The notes: generated by a model from the sequence alone, not told the origin. A DNA stretch of 64,000 nucleotides from Fictibacillus phosphorivorans (GCF_001619875.1 NZ_LRFC01000001.1:434001-498000), one strand, 5' to 3'. Positions 18,439 through 27,179 are shown, counted from the first letter of the stretch. Translations and numbers: made by a program.

Positions 18439-18651
18439 TTGGCTTGGTTGATTGTTCTGACACCACTTGTTATCGTGTGCGCATTAGCGGTTTATTTTGA
18501 TTATCGTGGGAAGAAGAGGGGAACGGGCGGCGTCAACATCTACCATGATGATCAGCATTTGAGTAAAGGAACGCAGATTAATAACGCTGCCGAAAGAACA
18601 CGAGCTGCGGGTAGAAACAACCACCATGGCGGAGGCGGAGGGCCTATTTAA
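18439..18651 (+). CDS. Small membrane protein with Gly/His-rich tail
   Basis: About 70 aa. One N-terminal transmembrane helix (LAWLIVLTPLVIVCALAVYF) is followed by a basic patch (DYRGKKRGTGG) and a hydrophilic tail ending HHGGGGGPI. TTG 18439 has GAGGAG 8 nt upstream; GTG 18430 overlaps that site. The helix-plus-basic-patch layout resembles the 54-aa protein at 60026-60190. Unknown function; probably co-transcribed with the next gene. Confidence 0.6.
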   Translation: MAWLIVLTPLVIVCALAVYFDYRGKKRGTGGVNIYHDDQHLSKGTQINNAAERTRAAGRNNHHGGGGGPI

Positions 18652-18680
18652 CCACTACGCTCTAAAAGGAGTTTGATAAA

Positions 18681-18974
18681 GTGAAGGCTTTTCTTGTTTG
18701 GAGCAACGTCATTATTTGCGGTTTTTTTACAGTTAACGTCGCTTTTTTCTTTGCATTAGGAACGATCGCAGAAAATTATACGGACAAAACGTACGTTGCA
18801 CCAGAGTTCTTTTTAATTCTGCCTGTTTGGGTAATCGGCGCGATCAGTGTATTGCGTTTTTATTATAAAAACGGAATCAACAAAACCAGTTATCCGAAGT
18901 TGCTCTTCGTAAACAGTACACTCTGGGCATCGATCCCTGCAGGATTTTGGCTGGCGTCATTGTTTGTGCGATAA
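18681..18974 (+). CDS. Small integral membrane protein
   Basis: 97 aa with three hydrophobic segments (about residues 5-28, 43-60 and 75-96) and no recognisable motif. GTG 18681 follows AAAAGGAGTTTG. It starts 29 nt after the preceding small membrane protein and is probably in the same transcript. Family not recognised. Confidence 0.6.
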   Translation: MKAFLVWSNVIICGFFTVNVAFFFALGTIAENYTDKTYVAPEFFLILPVWVIGAISVLRFYYKNGINKTSYPKLLFVNSTLWASIPAGFWLASLFVR

Positions 18975-19022
18975 CTTATGTGAAAAGACGTCCAATATCC
19001 ATGTTGCCCCAAACCAGCTTGT

Positions 19023-19053
19023 AGAGTTAGCTGCCAGTTAATGCGGCTAACTC
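19023..19053 (-). terminator. Inverted repeat between convergent genes
   Basis: Stem AGAGTTAGC / GCTAACTCT with a 12-nt loop, just beyond the stop of the minus-strand exporter gene. No clear T-run on either side, so terminator function is uncertain. Confidence 0.45.
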
Positions 19054-19062
19054 TAGCTCCTT

Positions 19063-19965
19063 CTAAGCCTTTTCGACAATTCCGCTCTTTTTTGTCACTA
19101 GCCTTATTTCCTTATGTTTTGTAAAAGTAGAGTTTGCGATAAACACCCCACACAAAAGAATGATCGCCCCTACATAACCTTGAAGCCCCATGTTTTCTTT
19201 CAGGAAGAGGAATGCAAACAGCGCGGCAAAAATGGGTTCAAGTGAAAAAAGGAAACCCGTGCTCTCAGGCGTCGTGTACTTTTGGACGAGCGGCTGCATG
19301 ACAAAGCCATAAGCAGAACAGACGAGTGCCAACCCGAGTATGGCTACCCAATGAATAACAGTCTGAGGTAAAACGGGAGTCTCAAGAATAAACGATCCAA
19401 CGGCTGCAAAAAGGCTCGCGAATCCGAGCTGATAGATTCCAAGTAAAAGGGCGTCTACTCTTCTGGCAAAATGATTCGTTACGATAATGTGTATCGCGTA
19501 AAGAAATGCAGCTGCCAAACAAAAGTAAGAGCCAAATGCAAAACTGAAATCCTTACCGATCGTTAGAAGAGCTAAACCAAATGAAACAAGGATCACGCCT
19601 GCGGTCACTTCTTTTGTCGGCCATTTTTTTGTGATGAATATCTGTAGAATTGGTACAAGGATAACGGTTGTACTTACGAGAAAACCAGCAGATGAAGCCG
19701 TCGTATGCTGAATTCCATACATAAGCGTGATAAAAACACCCCACAGCAATGCACCAACTATGGCACTATATTTTAACGTTTGAACATCTACCGAAAATAC
19801 TTTTTTGTGGAAAATCAACATCATCACAATAAAGGCAATGCCAAATCGCAACGCAACAATCGTTAATGAAGGAATGCTGCCTACCGTAAGTTTCATAAAT
19901 ACATATGACAATCCCCAGCCCATAGAAACAGAAGCTAAGATCCAGTTTGCTTGTTTTTGTGTCAT
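19063..19965 (-). CDS. DMT-superfamily (EamA) transporter
   Basis: About 300 aa with ten hydrophobic segments forming two EamA repeats, as in metabolite exporters of the drug/metabolite transporter superfamily. Repeat traits include SMGWGLSYVFMKLT in helix 1 and EPIFAALFAFLFLKE near the end. I place the start at ATG 19965 (MTQKQANW) rather than 30 nt upstream, because GGAGAGG precedes it, although the 12-nt spacing is long. It is divergent from a LysR-type regulator that may control it. Substrate unknown. Confidence 0.87.
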   Translation of the reverse strand: MTQKQANWILASVSMGWGLSYVFMKLTVGSIPSLTIVALRFGIAFIVMMLIFHKKVFSVDVQTLKYSAIVGALLWGVFITLMYGIQHTTASSAGFLVSTTVILVPILQIFITKKWPTKEVTAGVILVSFGLALLTIGKDFSFAFGSYFCLAAAFLYAIHIIVTNHFARRVDALLLGIYQLGFASLFAAVGSFILETPVLPQTVIHWVAILGLALVCSAYGFVMQPLVQKYTTPESTGFLFSLEPIFAALFAFLFLKENMGLQGYVGAIILLCGVFIANSTFTKHKEIRLVTKKSGIVEKA

Positions 19966-20089
19966 TTTAGCGCCTGACCTCTCCATATTCTTCATTACGT
20001 GGATTTATCGTAACACCTCTATTTTCATTAATAAAACGAATAATTATAATGGAAGTATTAGATTTACTAATGCAAAGGGGACGAGAACA

Positions 20090-20962
20090 ATGAATTCTTA
20101 TTATGCTTTTATAAAAGCGATCGAAACAGGTAGTTTTACAAAAGCTGCGGAAGAGCTCGGGTATACCCAATCCGCCATTAGTCAAATGGTGCATTCTTTA
20201 GAAGAAGAACTTTCAACGATTCTTATTTTACGTTCTCGAACGGGTATTACACTAACACCAGATGGAGAAGAGTTTCTGCCTTTTATTAAAAAAATCTGCA
20301 ATTCACACAGAGAATTAAAAGAGAAGATTAAAGAGATGGAAGGACTGGAGAGCGGGTTTATTCGAATCGGTGCTTTTTCAAGTGTTTCCTGTCATTGGCT
20401 GCCGGGTTTGATAAAAGAATTTAAGAAACAGTATCCAGATGTTGAATTTGAAATCCATCAAGGGGATTATACAGATATCGCGAATTGGATTAAAGAAGGC
20501 AGTGTCGATTTTGGGTTTGTGAATCCGAATGCTGTTTCCAATCTTACGATGATTCCTTTACAAAAAGATGAAATGTTTGCGGTACTTCCAGAAAATCATC
20601 ACTTAGTTGAGAAAGAAACGGTTTCTTTGGAAGAGCTGATGAACGAACACTATATTCTTTTAGATGAGGGAGAAATCAGTGAACCCTTAACGATTTTTCA
20701 ACAAAACAAGGTAGAACCGAATATTCAATACCGTGTTCATGATGATTACGCCATTATGTCGATGATCGAACAGGGACTAGGTGTATCCATTTTACCGAAA
20801 CTTGTTTTAAGCCGATGTCCGTATCAGGTTGCAACAAAACCAATATCACCATCGTTTGCACGTACGATCAGTCTCGCATACAAAGACAAAAGAGTTCTGC
20901 CCATTGCAAGCCGGTTCTTTATAGACTTTATTATTGAAAATATTACTCAAAAAGAATTTTAG
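20090..20962 (+). CDS. LysR family transcriptional regulator
   Basis: 290 aa. The N-terminal winged helix-turn-helix is typical (FIKAIETGSFTKAAEELGYT, QSAISQMVHSLEEEL), followed by a periplasmic-binding-protein-like effector domain starting near residue 88 (FIRIGAFSSVSCHWLPGLIK). ATG 20090 follows AAAGGGGACG; a longer upstream frame has no site and starts inside the divergent gene. The divergent arrangement with the EamA exporter, 124 nt apart, suggests LysR-type control of that exporter. Confidence 0.92.
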   Translation: MNSYYAFIKAIETGSFTKAAEELGYTQSAISQMVHSLEEELSTILILRSRTGITLTPDGEEFLPFIKKICNSHRELKEKIKEMEGLESGFIRIGAFSSVSCHWLPGLIKEFKKQYPDVEFEIHQGDYTDIANWIKEGSVDFGFVNPNAVSNLTMIPLQKDEMFAVLPENHHLVEKETVSLEELMNEHYILLDEGEISEPLTIFQQNKVEPNIQYRVHDDYAIMSMIEQGLGVSILPKLVLSRCPYQVATKPISPSFARTISLAYKDKRVLPIASRFFIDFIIENITQKEF

Positions 20963-20986
20963 CAACAATAAAAAATCCTAAGGAAC

Positions 20987-21032
20987 AGCACCCGAATCAT
21001 ATCAACTGAAAATTAGGGTGCTAATTTTTTTT
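20987..21032 (+). terminator. Terminator after the LysR gene
   Basis: Stem AGCACCC / GGGTGCT with a 22-nt loop and an eight-T run. Confidence 0.75.
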
Positions 21033-21183
21033 GGCTCCTGCTCTTTGTTCATATGGTAAAATATACTAAAAGATTATGGAGATTTAGGTAAATGGGTCAG
21101 GCGAAGGGAGTGGAATAAATTTTTTTCAGAGGTTATTACTTCATAAATCAGCTCTAAGCTAACTTATATAGGCTAAAAACAAC

Positions 21184-21212
21184 AAAAAGATTGGAGGTAC
21201 TCCAACCTTTTG
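21184..21212 (-). terminator. Terminator for the minus-strand 48-aa ORF
   Basis: Stem GATTGGAG / CTCCAACC (one mismatch) with AAAAA on its left, which is a T-run on the minus strand. It lies about 40 nt beyond the stop of the small ORF. Confidence 0.6.
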
Positions 21213-21252
21213 TGTGAGCTACTTGCTATTTATGCTACAAAATTTTCGTTCT

Positions 21253-21399
21253 CTATTGAATTTTCTCCAATTTTTCACCAAGACTTTGTATATCATGAAC
21301 CAATTTCTTGCGGCGTTTCTCGCATTTACTGGTTCTATACTCTTCGAACAATGTACCTAGCTTCTTTATAATTTGTATCGCTATATTATCATTACACAT
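21253..21399 (-). CDS. Small charged helical protein (48 aa)
   Basis: MCNDNIAIQIIKKLGTLFEE begins a 48-residue, Lys/Glu-rich and probably coiled-coil protein ending KLEKIQ. It starts at ATG 21399 with AGGA about 10 nt upstream. A terminator-like hairpin on the same strand supports it as a real unit in an otherwise empty 500-nt interval. Family not recognised. The remainder of 21033-21529 shows no gene. Confidence 0.45.
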   Translation of the reverse strand: MCNDNIAIQIIKKLGTLFEEYRTSKCEKRRKKLVHDIQSLGEKLEKIQ

Positions 21400-21529
21400 T
21401 TGACGAACATCCTAATCTAGTTAAATTATCCTATATAAGAAGACTAGCATAGGATCATGAAGTAGGGAACAGGAAAACGTAAATTTTTATGATAATATAA
21501 TTTAGAAACCTTTGAAAAGGAGAGAAGGC

Positions 21530-21997
21530 ATGAGGGTCTATCTTAATAAATGTGTCGTTTCTTTAATAGCGAGTTTATTTTTCATTTTTCTTGTAGACTT
21601 GTTTACGCAAAAGCCTGGACGACTTGGGGGAAATGGAAACCTAGGATTAATTCCTCTCTTTTTTGCTGTCATCATTATCATATACTTTGTTTTTACATTC
21701 CTAAAACTATTAAAGAAAATAGAACTGAATAGAAAGAATTGGATCATTCTATTAGTAGCTTCTTCTCTCGTTTTCATCATTTCAATTAGTATGGAGGTTT
21801 TCTTTGTTAACCGTTTGATCGGTGAACTAGGTGGTCCACCAACTAACATCGATTCACAAATTTATAGATTCGGCTGGCTCAACCAAGGAACCAATACACT
21901 GTTTGTAAATATGTATACATTTATTGCTTTTGTTTCCCTGATTTTGTCATGCTATGCGGCTTTTTCAATTTTTAAAAAGATGAGATCAAATGGATGA
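21530..21997 (+). CDS. Integral membrane protein of unknown function
   Basis: 155 aa with four hydrophobic segments (about residues 8-24, 39-58, 71-92 and 125-148) and short loops. ATG 21530 follows AAAGGAGAGAAGG; an upstream in-frame codon overlaps that site. No family recognised. The downstream GNAT gene begins about 50 nt later and may be co-transcribed. Confidence 0.6.
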   Translation: MRVYLNKCVVSLIASLFFIFLVDLFTQKPGRLGGNGNLGLIPLFFAVIIIIYFVFTFLKLLKKIELNRKNWIILLVASSLVFIISISMEVFFVNRLIGELGGPPTNIDSQIYRFGWLNQGTNTLFVNMYTFIAFVSLILSCYAAFSIFKKMRSNG

Positions 21998-22044
21998 ACT
22001 TAAATTTTTCCAAAGAATAAAAGGGTTCAAGGATAGGAGAGAAC

Positions 22045-22503
22045 GTGTTGAAGATTATTGAAGTACAACAGCGTAAAGATTTAGTTGATAAGGCAGTGAA
22101 TGTTTTTTGGAAACAGTGGGGAAGCGAACAAAACTACAAATTTTACGAGGATTGTATAGTTCATTCATGCCAAACGGAGGACGCATTACCGAGGTTTTAC
22201 ATAGCACTCATTGAAGAAGAAATTGTTGGAACGTATGCATTGCTCAGAAATGATCTTAACAGCCGCCAAGACCTATATCCATGGTTTGCCTGTTTGTATG
22301 TGGATCCAGAGCATAGAGGAAAAGAACTCGGATCACAAATCCTTCAGCATGCTATTGAAGAAACTACCCGGAAAGGATTCGAAAATCTTTATCTTAGTAC
22401 GGACCTAGAAGGCTATTATGAAAAGTATGGGTGGAGTCATGCTGGAGAAGTATATGGAGCTGATGGCGGGTCGTTAAAAATCTATATGAAGTCAAGGAAT
22501 TAA
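22045..22503 (+). CDS. GNAT family N-acetyltransferase
   Basis: 152 aa. The acetyl-CoA-binding motif A is visible as LYVDPEHRGKELGSQILQHA (R/QxxGxG/A pattern), preceded by the strand LIEEEIVGTYALL and followed by FENLYLSTD and YEKYGW. It should transfer acetyl from acetyl-CoA to an amine, but the substrate is unknown. Start at GTG 22045 or TTG 22048, both downstream of AGGAGA. Confidence 0.88.
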   Translation: MLKIIEVQQRKDLVDKAVNVFWKQWGSEQNYKFYEDCIVHSCQTEDALPRFYIALIEEEIVGTYALLRNDLNSRQDLYPWFACLYVDPEHRGKELGSQILQHAIEETTRKGFENLYLSTDLEGYYEKYGWSHAGEVYGADGGSLKIYMKSRN

Positions 22504-22583
22504 GAGTGAGAACAATCCTGATTCTTGACTACATAAACGACGAAAGTTAATTAAATGCTAGACAAGCAAATAAACCATGAACA

Positions 22584-22617
22584 AACAATCTTCTTTGCTG
22601 AGAGGGTTGTTTTTTTA
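22584..22617 (+). terminator. Terminator after the GNAT gene
   Basis: 11-bp stem AACAATCTTCT / AGAGGGTTGTT including G:U pairs, followed by T's. The 309-nt gap 22504-22812 otherwise holds AT-rich sequence with a small repeat AGTAA-gt-TTACT near 22670 and CAGAA / TTCTG around 22720-22745, which could be regulatory sites for the protease. Confidence 0.7.
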
Positions 22618-22812
22618 TTATGGTGAAAAATCATTTGTAGGTCTATATATTCATTGTAAATAATAGTTTAGTAAGTTTACTGAAAAAGGACTTTCGTTGC
22701 AGGTACAAGGAATCATTATTAACAGAATATAAATAATGTTCTGAAAACGAATTGTAAATATATGAAAAATAATTATAATAAAATATAGAATACAAGATAG
22801 GGGATGATTTTA

Positions 22813-24162
22813 ATGAAGAATAAGTTTATGGCTAGTGCGCTTGCGCTAACTCTTGGGGCGTCCGTTGCATTAAGCGGCAGCCCGTTCTCTGCAAAAGCAG
22901 AAGTGGGGCAAGAAAAGAAGTACATAGTTATTTTTAAGGATCAAGCGAAATTACCAACAAACTTTGGAACAGACATTTCGAAAGCTGGCGGTCAGATTGA
23001 ATCAAGACTGGACAAACTAGGTGCGGTAGAGGTCGTTTCTACTAATCCAAACTTCCTATCTCAAATAAAGAAATCAAGCACAGTACTCGATGCAGGTGTA
23101 CAAAACACGGTTTACCCGGATACTGCAGCGATTGAAGCTGAGGCGTTGGTAACCGAAGCTGGAACATTTGCTGATATGTACGAAAAATATCAGTGGGATA
23201 TTAAGCAAGTGACAAACAACGGAGCATCTTGGAACCTACCAGGGGGTACTGGGAAATCAGTAGATGGAAATGACATTGTTGTAGGAGTAATTGACACAGG
23301 TATCGATTATAACCACCCTGATTTAAAAGACAATTATGCTTATGGGAAGTCATTCGTTCCAGGTTATCCTGATGCGATGGACGAAAACTCACACGGCACA
23401 CATGTTGCAGGATCGATCGCGGCTAAAGGCCGTACGATGGGGATTGGACCTGATTTGAAAGTAGCAGCATACCGTGTATTTGGGCCAACGGGTGGAGCGG
23501 CAACGTCTCATATTGCTGAAGCATTAATGGAAGCAGCAGATGACAATGTGGATGTTGTAAACATGTCTCTTGGCGGTTATGACTGGTTCCAAAATCCTGA
23601 TTATGCAACAAAAGAAACAGTTGCAGATGTTCGTCTATTCAACCGTGCAATTCAATACGCGATTCAAAAAGGTGTAACGGTAGTCGGATCTGCTGGAAAC
23701 AATGGTGTGGACATCAGCTCTCCAGGAAAATTATCTGGTGATGACAATGGTGCAACTCACCGCAGTCCGAGCAGCCAGACGATGATTCGCGTGTCTGCAG
23801 GCGGACAGCTTAAGAATCTAGCATTCTACTCCAACTATGGCGTTGGGAAAATCGATGTTATGGCACCAGGTGGAGACCTTGGGCCGAACTATAACCCTGC
23901 AACAGGAGCAGGCCGAGACAACACGTATCTTTGCTTAGCTACAATTCCTGGTGGTGGATACGGTTATAAAGGTGGAACGTCAATGGCTGCTCCAAAAACG
24001 GCAGGACTTGCTGGAGTAATCATCGCACAACACGGTAAAGACAAGCTTTCACCAGCACAAGTTAAACACATCATCCAATCTTCTTCTGATGATGTTTTCA
24101 AACGTGGGTATGATGGTGAATCAGGCTTTGGCTTGATCAACGCGGTTAATGCGTTGAAATAA
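22813..24162 (+). CDS. Secreted subtilisin-like serine protease (S8)
   Basis: About 449 aa. Sec signal peptide ending near SAKA; an I9 inhibitor propeptide follows (KYIVIFKDQAKL to QNTVYPD), then the S8 catalytic domain. The triad is Asp161 in VIDTGIDYNHPDL, His194 in SHGTHVAGSIA and Ser390 in GGTSMAAPKTAG, with the oxyanion Asn296 in SAGNNG. It should be exported and self-processed. ATG 22813 is preferred to ATG 22804 because AGGGGATG sits about 9 nt upstream. Monocistronic with a strong terminator. Confidence 0.95.
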   Translation: MKNKFMASALALTLGASVALSGSPFSAKAEVGQEKKYIVIFKDQAKLPTNFGTDISKAGGQIESRLDKLGAVEVVSTNPNFLSQIKKSSTVLDAGVQNTVYPDTAAIEAEALVTEAGTFADMYEKYQWDIKQVTNNGASWNLPGGTGKSVDGNDIVVGVIDTGIDYNHPDLKDNYAYGKSFVPGYPDAMDENSHGTHVAGSIAAKGRTMGIGPDLKVAAYRVFGPTGGAATSHIAEALMEAADDNVDVVNMSLGGYDWFQNPDYATKETVADVRLFNRAIQYAIQKGVTVVGSAGNNGVDISSPGKLSGDDNGATHRSPSSQTMIRVSAGGQLKNLAFYSNYGVGKIDVMAPGGDLGPNYNPATGAGRDNTYLCLATIPGGGYGYKGGTSMAAPKTAGLAGVIIAQHGKDKLSPAQVKHIIQSSSDDVFKRGYDGESGFGLINAVNALK

Positions 24163-24179
24163 AAGTAGTGGTTTGGGAA

Positions 24180-24211
24180 AACGGAGCTATCTCGATAGTT
24201 CCGTTTTTTCT
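24180..24211 (+). terminator. Terminator after the protease gene
   Basis: Stem AACGGA-CTATC / GATAG-TCCGTT followed by a T-run. Confidence 0.9.
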
Positions 24212-24364
24212 TTTTTAGTGTGAGTAAGCAAAAAAACAGGACTTTGCTGCTGATTTCTTGTTAAATCTCACGGCATTCCTAAAAATATCATGTTTAATTC
24301 ATAAAATTAAGGTGATATCACCATATTGTCGGGGATTGGAGTAAGGTGGAAACCTATAATTCAC

Positions 24365-24497
24365 GCTATTGAGCGAAAACAGCTGTGTTGTGAGCGAAAT
24401 TGACCTCTGACTGAGCGAAAACCCCACTCGACTGAGCGAAAAGTAAGGACAACTGAGCGAACGTGTAATAAATAAAAGAACACGTACCGTAAAACAT
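24365..24497. repeat. 21-nt-periodic TGAGCGAAAA element, copy 2
   Basis: TGAGCGAA occurs at 24370, 24391, 24412, 24433 and 24454, again exactly 21 nt apart, with different sequence between the cores from copy 1. The last core joins the same tail as copy 1: ACGTGT, a 13-nt AT-rich loop, ACACGT, ACCGTAAAA. It lies in the 670-nt gap 24163-24833, which otherwise shows no gene. Confidence 0.85.
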
Positions 24498-24741
24498 GAT
24501 CAGCTTTAAAATTACGATGGTGCCTAATTAACTTTCATAGTACTAAAACAGAAAGAATTGACTGTTTATCTTAAAGGGTTCTCTTTTGAAGGAGAAATCA
24601 AGAAAAAACAAACCAAATCGCATAGCAATTAGCACTATAAAAGGCAGCGAAATTCATTGCAGTTTTTTTCTTGGTATACAGGGGTTTGGTTAAAACCACT
24701 GATTACTTGTGAAATAGAACAGTAAGTGGATTAGGTAACGA

Positions 24742-24776
24742 GGGCATTTCTTCAGGAAGGAGAAGTGCCTTATTTT
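24742..24776 (+). terminator. Hairpin of a recurring terminator family, copy 1
   Basis: GGCATTTCTTC-aggaag-GAGAAGTGCC followed by TTATTTTATT. Nearly the same sequence recurs at 42155-42191 and 57734-57770. Here no intact gene lies directly upstream. Confidence 0.6.
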
Positions 24777-24833
24777 ATTGAAGTAGGTATCAGTATTGTT
24801 GAGGTAATGTTTGATAAAGGGGAATATGATCCA

Positions 24834-25615
24834 ATGATAAGAATGTTAAACAGTGGGGATTTAGAAAGTATGTATAATCTATTAAAACAAAAACCTTGCG
24901 AAAATCTATTCATTTTGTGGGGGATTGAAGCATTTGGTTTTAATAGTGAGTTACAAGTCATTTGGGGAGATTATGATGAATTCAATGAGGAATTCTATAT
25001 AAATTTAAGGATAAATATGCTCCTTTTGGTATTGGTAATTTTGACATTATGGGTTTCGTTTCCATTATTTCGAATGATGAGAATGCCAATACATTAGTGG
25101 GTATTGAAAGTATTACAGAAAAAGTAAAGCGTTACTTGGTTAAACCCGTAAAAAACAGCCGCAGTTATTTATATGCTGAATTGAAAAGTACAGATCAAAG
25201 AAACGTTCAAAAGAATGCAGATGTTTTTCTTGCTACTGAAAGTAATGTTAACAAAATTGTTGATTTATATATGAAAGTGCCAGAATTTGAAGGTGATAAC
25301 CATAATCCAGAAGTGATTGCCCAAAACATCACAAAAGGATGGTTCAGAAATTATGTTATTGAAAACGATGGTGAATATGTATCATCCGCTTCAACGGTTT
25401 GTGAAAATAGTCTCTCCGCGATGATTTCTGCTGTTTGTACATTAAAATCACAGAAGAACAAAAGGTACGCTACTAAATGCTTGGAGAATTTAATTTATGA
25501 CCTCCAAAAGGAAGGGAAGACGCTCTGCCTATTTTATGATAACGCTGAAGCAGGACGAATATATAAACGATTAGGATTTAAAGATATAGAAAAATGGAAT
25601 GTATCTACTTTATAA
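24834..25615 (+). pseudogene. GNAT acetyltransferase gene with a frameshift
   Basis: ATG 24834 behind AAAGGGGAA begins a GNAT-like protein (MIRMLNSGDLESMYNLLKQK, then CENLFILWGIEAFG). At about 25007 the coding sense moves to another frame: the first frame runs to stop 25097 in unlikely sequence, while the second frame reads KDKYAPFGIGNFDIMGFVSI and continues to a complete acetyltransferase C-terminus (YATKCLENLIYDLQKEGKT, YKRLGFKDI). A single missing A in TTTAAGG restores one ~260-aa protein. Either a recent pseudogene or a sequencing error. Confidence 0.75.
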
Positions 25616-25747
25616 AATACTTTATTCAACAAACGTACAGGAATGTTGAATATCAAATTTAACTGAAACAAATAAAGTTTAAGAGAGGGAGACGGTTTCC
25701 AATTAATAAACAATTAGCATAACATAGTAGAGCGAGGTGTCAGAAAG

Positions 25748-25975
25748 TTGGCGTCGGATGCACTAAAACAATACGCTATATTCATCGATGCGTTTGTTGA
25801 ACTTCTTGAGTTGTTTCCTTTTTCACACGGTGGTTATCCATCAAAAGAAGAGAATGCAAGTATTGGTGTCCACCTCTTAAACAAAACAAAAGATGCTGAG
25901 ACAGGAGGTGTGAAGTGTTTAGAGACGCTACATAACTTTATGAAGAACTACTATGCAGAGAAATGGGTCAATTAA
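25748..25975 (+). CDS. Small hypothetical protein
   Basis: 75 aa, soluble, no signal. The start is TTG 25748 with AGGTG about 9 nt upstream. It includes ELFPFSHGGYPSKEENASIG and a C-terminal helix with KNYYAEKWVN. It ends 15 nt before the GyrI-like gene, so they are probably co-transcribed. Family not recognised; it could be a remnant of a longer protein. Confidence 0.5.
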   Translation: MASDALKQYAIFIDAFVELLELFPFSHGGYPSKEENASIGVHLLNKTKDAETGGVKCLETLHNFMKNYYAEKWVN

Positions 25976-25990
25976 GGAGGAATAATAATT

Positions 25991-26467
25991 ATGAAGGTTC
26001 AGCTGATACAGAACCTATCTGTAAAAGAAGTTAGCGAACTCAAGCTTGTTGGATTTAGAGTGTTGTGTGCAAACAACGAATACAAAAACGAGATTCCTAA
26101 AGCCGCAAAATCATTGGACAATCGGTTGATAGAGATTAAACACCTGTTGAACAAAGAAATTCAGTTTGGAGCTTTTTTCGTTGATTCAAAAAAAGAAGAA
26201 GAAGACGGGTATTGGGTCTGTGTGGAAGTGGAGAAGTTTGAAGATATTCCAAAAGATATGGTAATCAAAACAATTCCACCTCAAAGGTATGCTGCTGCAA
26301 ACTTTCAAGGATCAAATCAACAAATATTTGAAGCATATGATGAACTGCATCAATGGGCTGAGGAAAACGGTCATAAAAGGCTAAAAAACTCCTGGCACAT
26401 CGAGATCTTTCAATCTTGGGAAGACTCGAATAATCTTAAGGTAGAGCTGCTAGATACGATCAAATAA
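25991..26467 (+). CDS. GyrI-like / effector-binding domain protein
   Basis: 158 aa with the pattern of the GyrI-like small-molecule-binding fold (duplicated beta-alpha-beta-beta), also found at the C-terminus of AraC- and MerR-type activators. Typical pieces are FRVLCANNEYKNEIPKAAKS, YWVCVEVEKFEDIPKDMVIK, the PPQRYAAANFQGS loop and ENGHKRLKNSWHIEIF. There is no DNA-binding domain, so it is a stand-alone binding domain. ATG 25991 follows AAGGAGG. Ligand unknown. Confidence 0.82.
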   Translation: MKVQLIQNLSVKEVSELKLVGFRVLCANNEYKNEIPKAAKSLDNRLIEIKHLLNKEIQFGAFFVDSKKEEEDGYWVCVEVEKFEDIPKDMVIKTIPPQRYAAANFQGSNQQIFEAYDELHQWAEENGHKRLKNSWHIEIFQSWEDSNNLKVELLDTIK

Positions 26468-26495
26468 AGCTAATTATAAAGAAAAATTACAAAGA

Positions 26496-26891
26496 GTGGG
26501 TACAACCTATATTCCAGTTTATGACATTATTAGCTCCAAAGATTGGTATGTTAATAAACTAGGTGCAGGATTGAACCTAGATGAAGATAAGGCGATTCTT
26601 AACCTTGCAGATCAAAGCATTTTTTTAGTAAGGTTGCACCAGGGACAAACCTCTAACTTTAATGATTTCAACGGAGAAGAACGTTTCTCGTTAAGTTTGA
26701 AGTGAATGGGATTGAAGCGTTAGAGACAATGCATCGTGAATTCCATTCTAACTACACAACGAGATAATATCCCTGCTAAATCATTGTATAGAACTTTGAA
26801 TTGGAGGGTTATTAAAGAACCTTTCTTACCAAACGGAGCAACAGGAAAATCTTATGTGATTATGGGAATGGAACTGGATAACAACAAATGA
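26496..26891 (+). pseudogene. Decayed VOC (glyoxalase-fold) gene
   Basis: GTTYIPVYDIISSKDWYVNK and LADQSIFLVRL match the first half of VOC/glyoxalase-like proteins, but no ribosome binding site precedes it. The frame ends at 26705; the sense continues in another frame as VKFEVNGIEALETMHREFHS, stops near 26766, and a third open stretch (RDNIPAKSLYRTLNWR to MELDNNK, stop 26891) follows. At least two frameshifts are needed to join these, and the last part no longer looks like the family. Read as a degraded gene. Confidence 0.65.
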
Positions 26892-26929
26892 TTATTAAAA
26901 GTATTAGTTGTAAAGTCAAAGAAGACTGA

Positions 26930-26961
26930 AACGACCAGACAAAAATCTGGTCGTTTTTTTT
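26930..26961 (+). terminator. Intrinsic terminator
   Basis: Perfect 8-bp stem CGACCAGA / TCTGGTCG followed by eight T's. A related stem occurs at 62680-62700. Confidence 0.9.
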
Positions 26962-27116
26962 GGTCATTTACATATTATTGTACGATTTCTCCTGCTAGAA
27001 GGCTTGCGAATTACAATTTTCTGATCCAAAAGAGAACTCGTTACAATTATCGAATTGGTTCTTTTTTTTGGCACAGACAATAACTGGATAATTTATGTAA
27101 AATTATGATAGACAGG

Positions 27117-27144
27117 TGAAATTAAGTGAGCGTGCAGACGTCTA
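27117..27144 (+). promoter_or_regulatory. Putative ECF-sigma-type promoter
   Basis: TGAAAT (27117-27122), 16 nt, then CGTCTA (27139-27144), 36 nt upstream of a sigma-factor start. It matches the Bacillus ECF pattern TGAAAC-N16-CGTC and suggests autoregulation. Confidence 0.65.
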
Positions 27145-27179
27145 ATAATTGAAAGATCTCGTACAGAGGGAGAGAGGCC

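Noticed and set aside
24365-24497. Possible CRISPR-like array (short repeat, variable spacer)
   Set aside because: The repeat core is only about 9-10 nt and the spacer about 11 nt, far below CRISPR dimensions, and no cas genes are in the window.
27030-27070. Imperfect hairpin with a T-run upstream of the second sigma operon
   Set aside because: Stem CAATT / AATTG is short and the outer pairing has a large bulge; a much better terminator lies at 26930.
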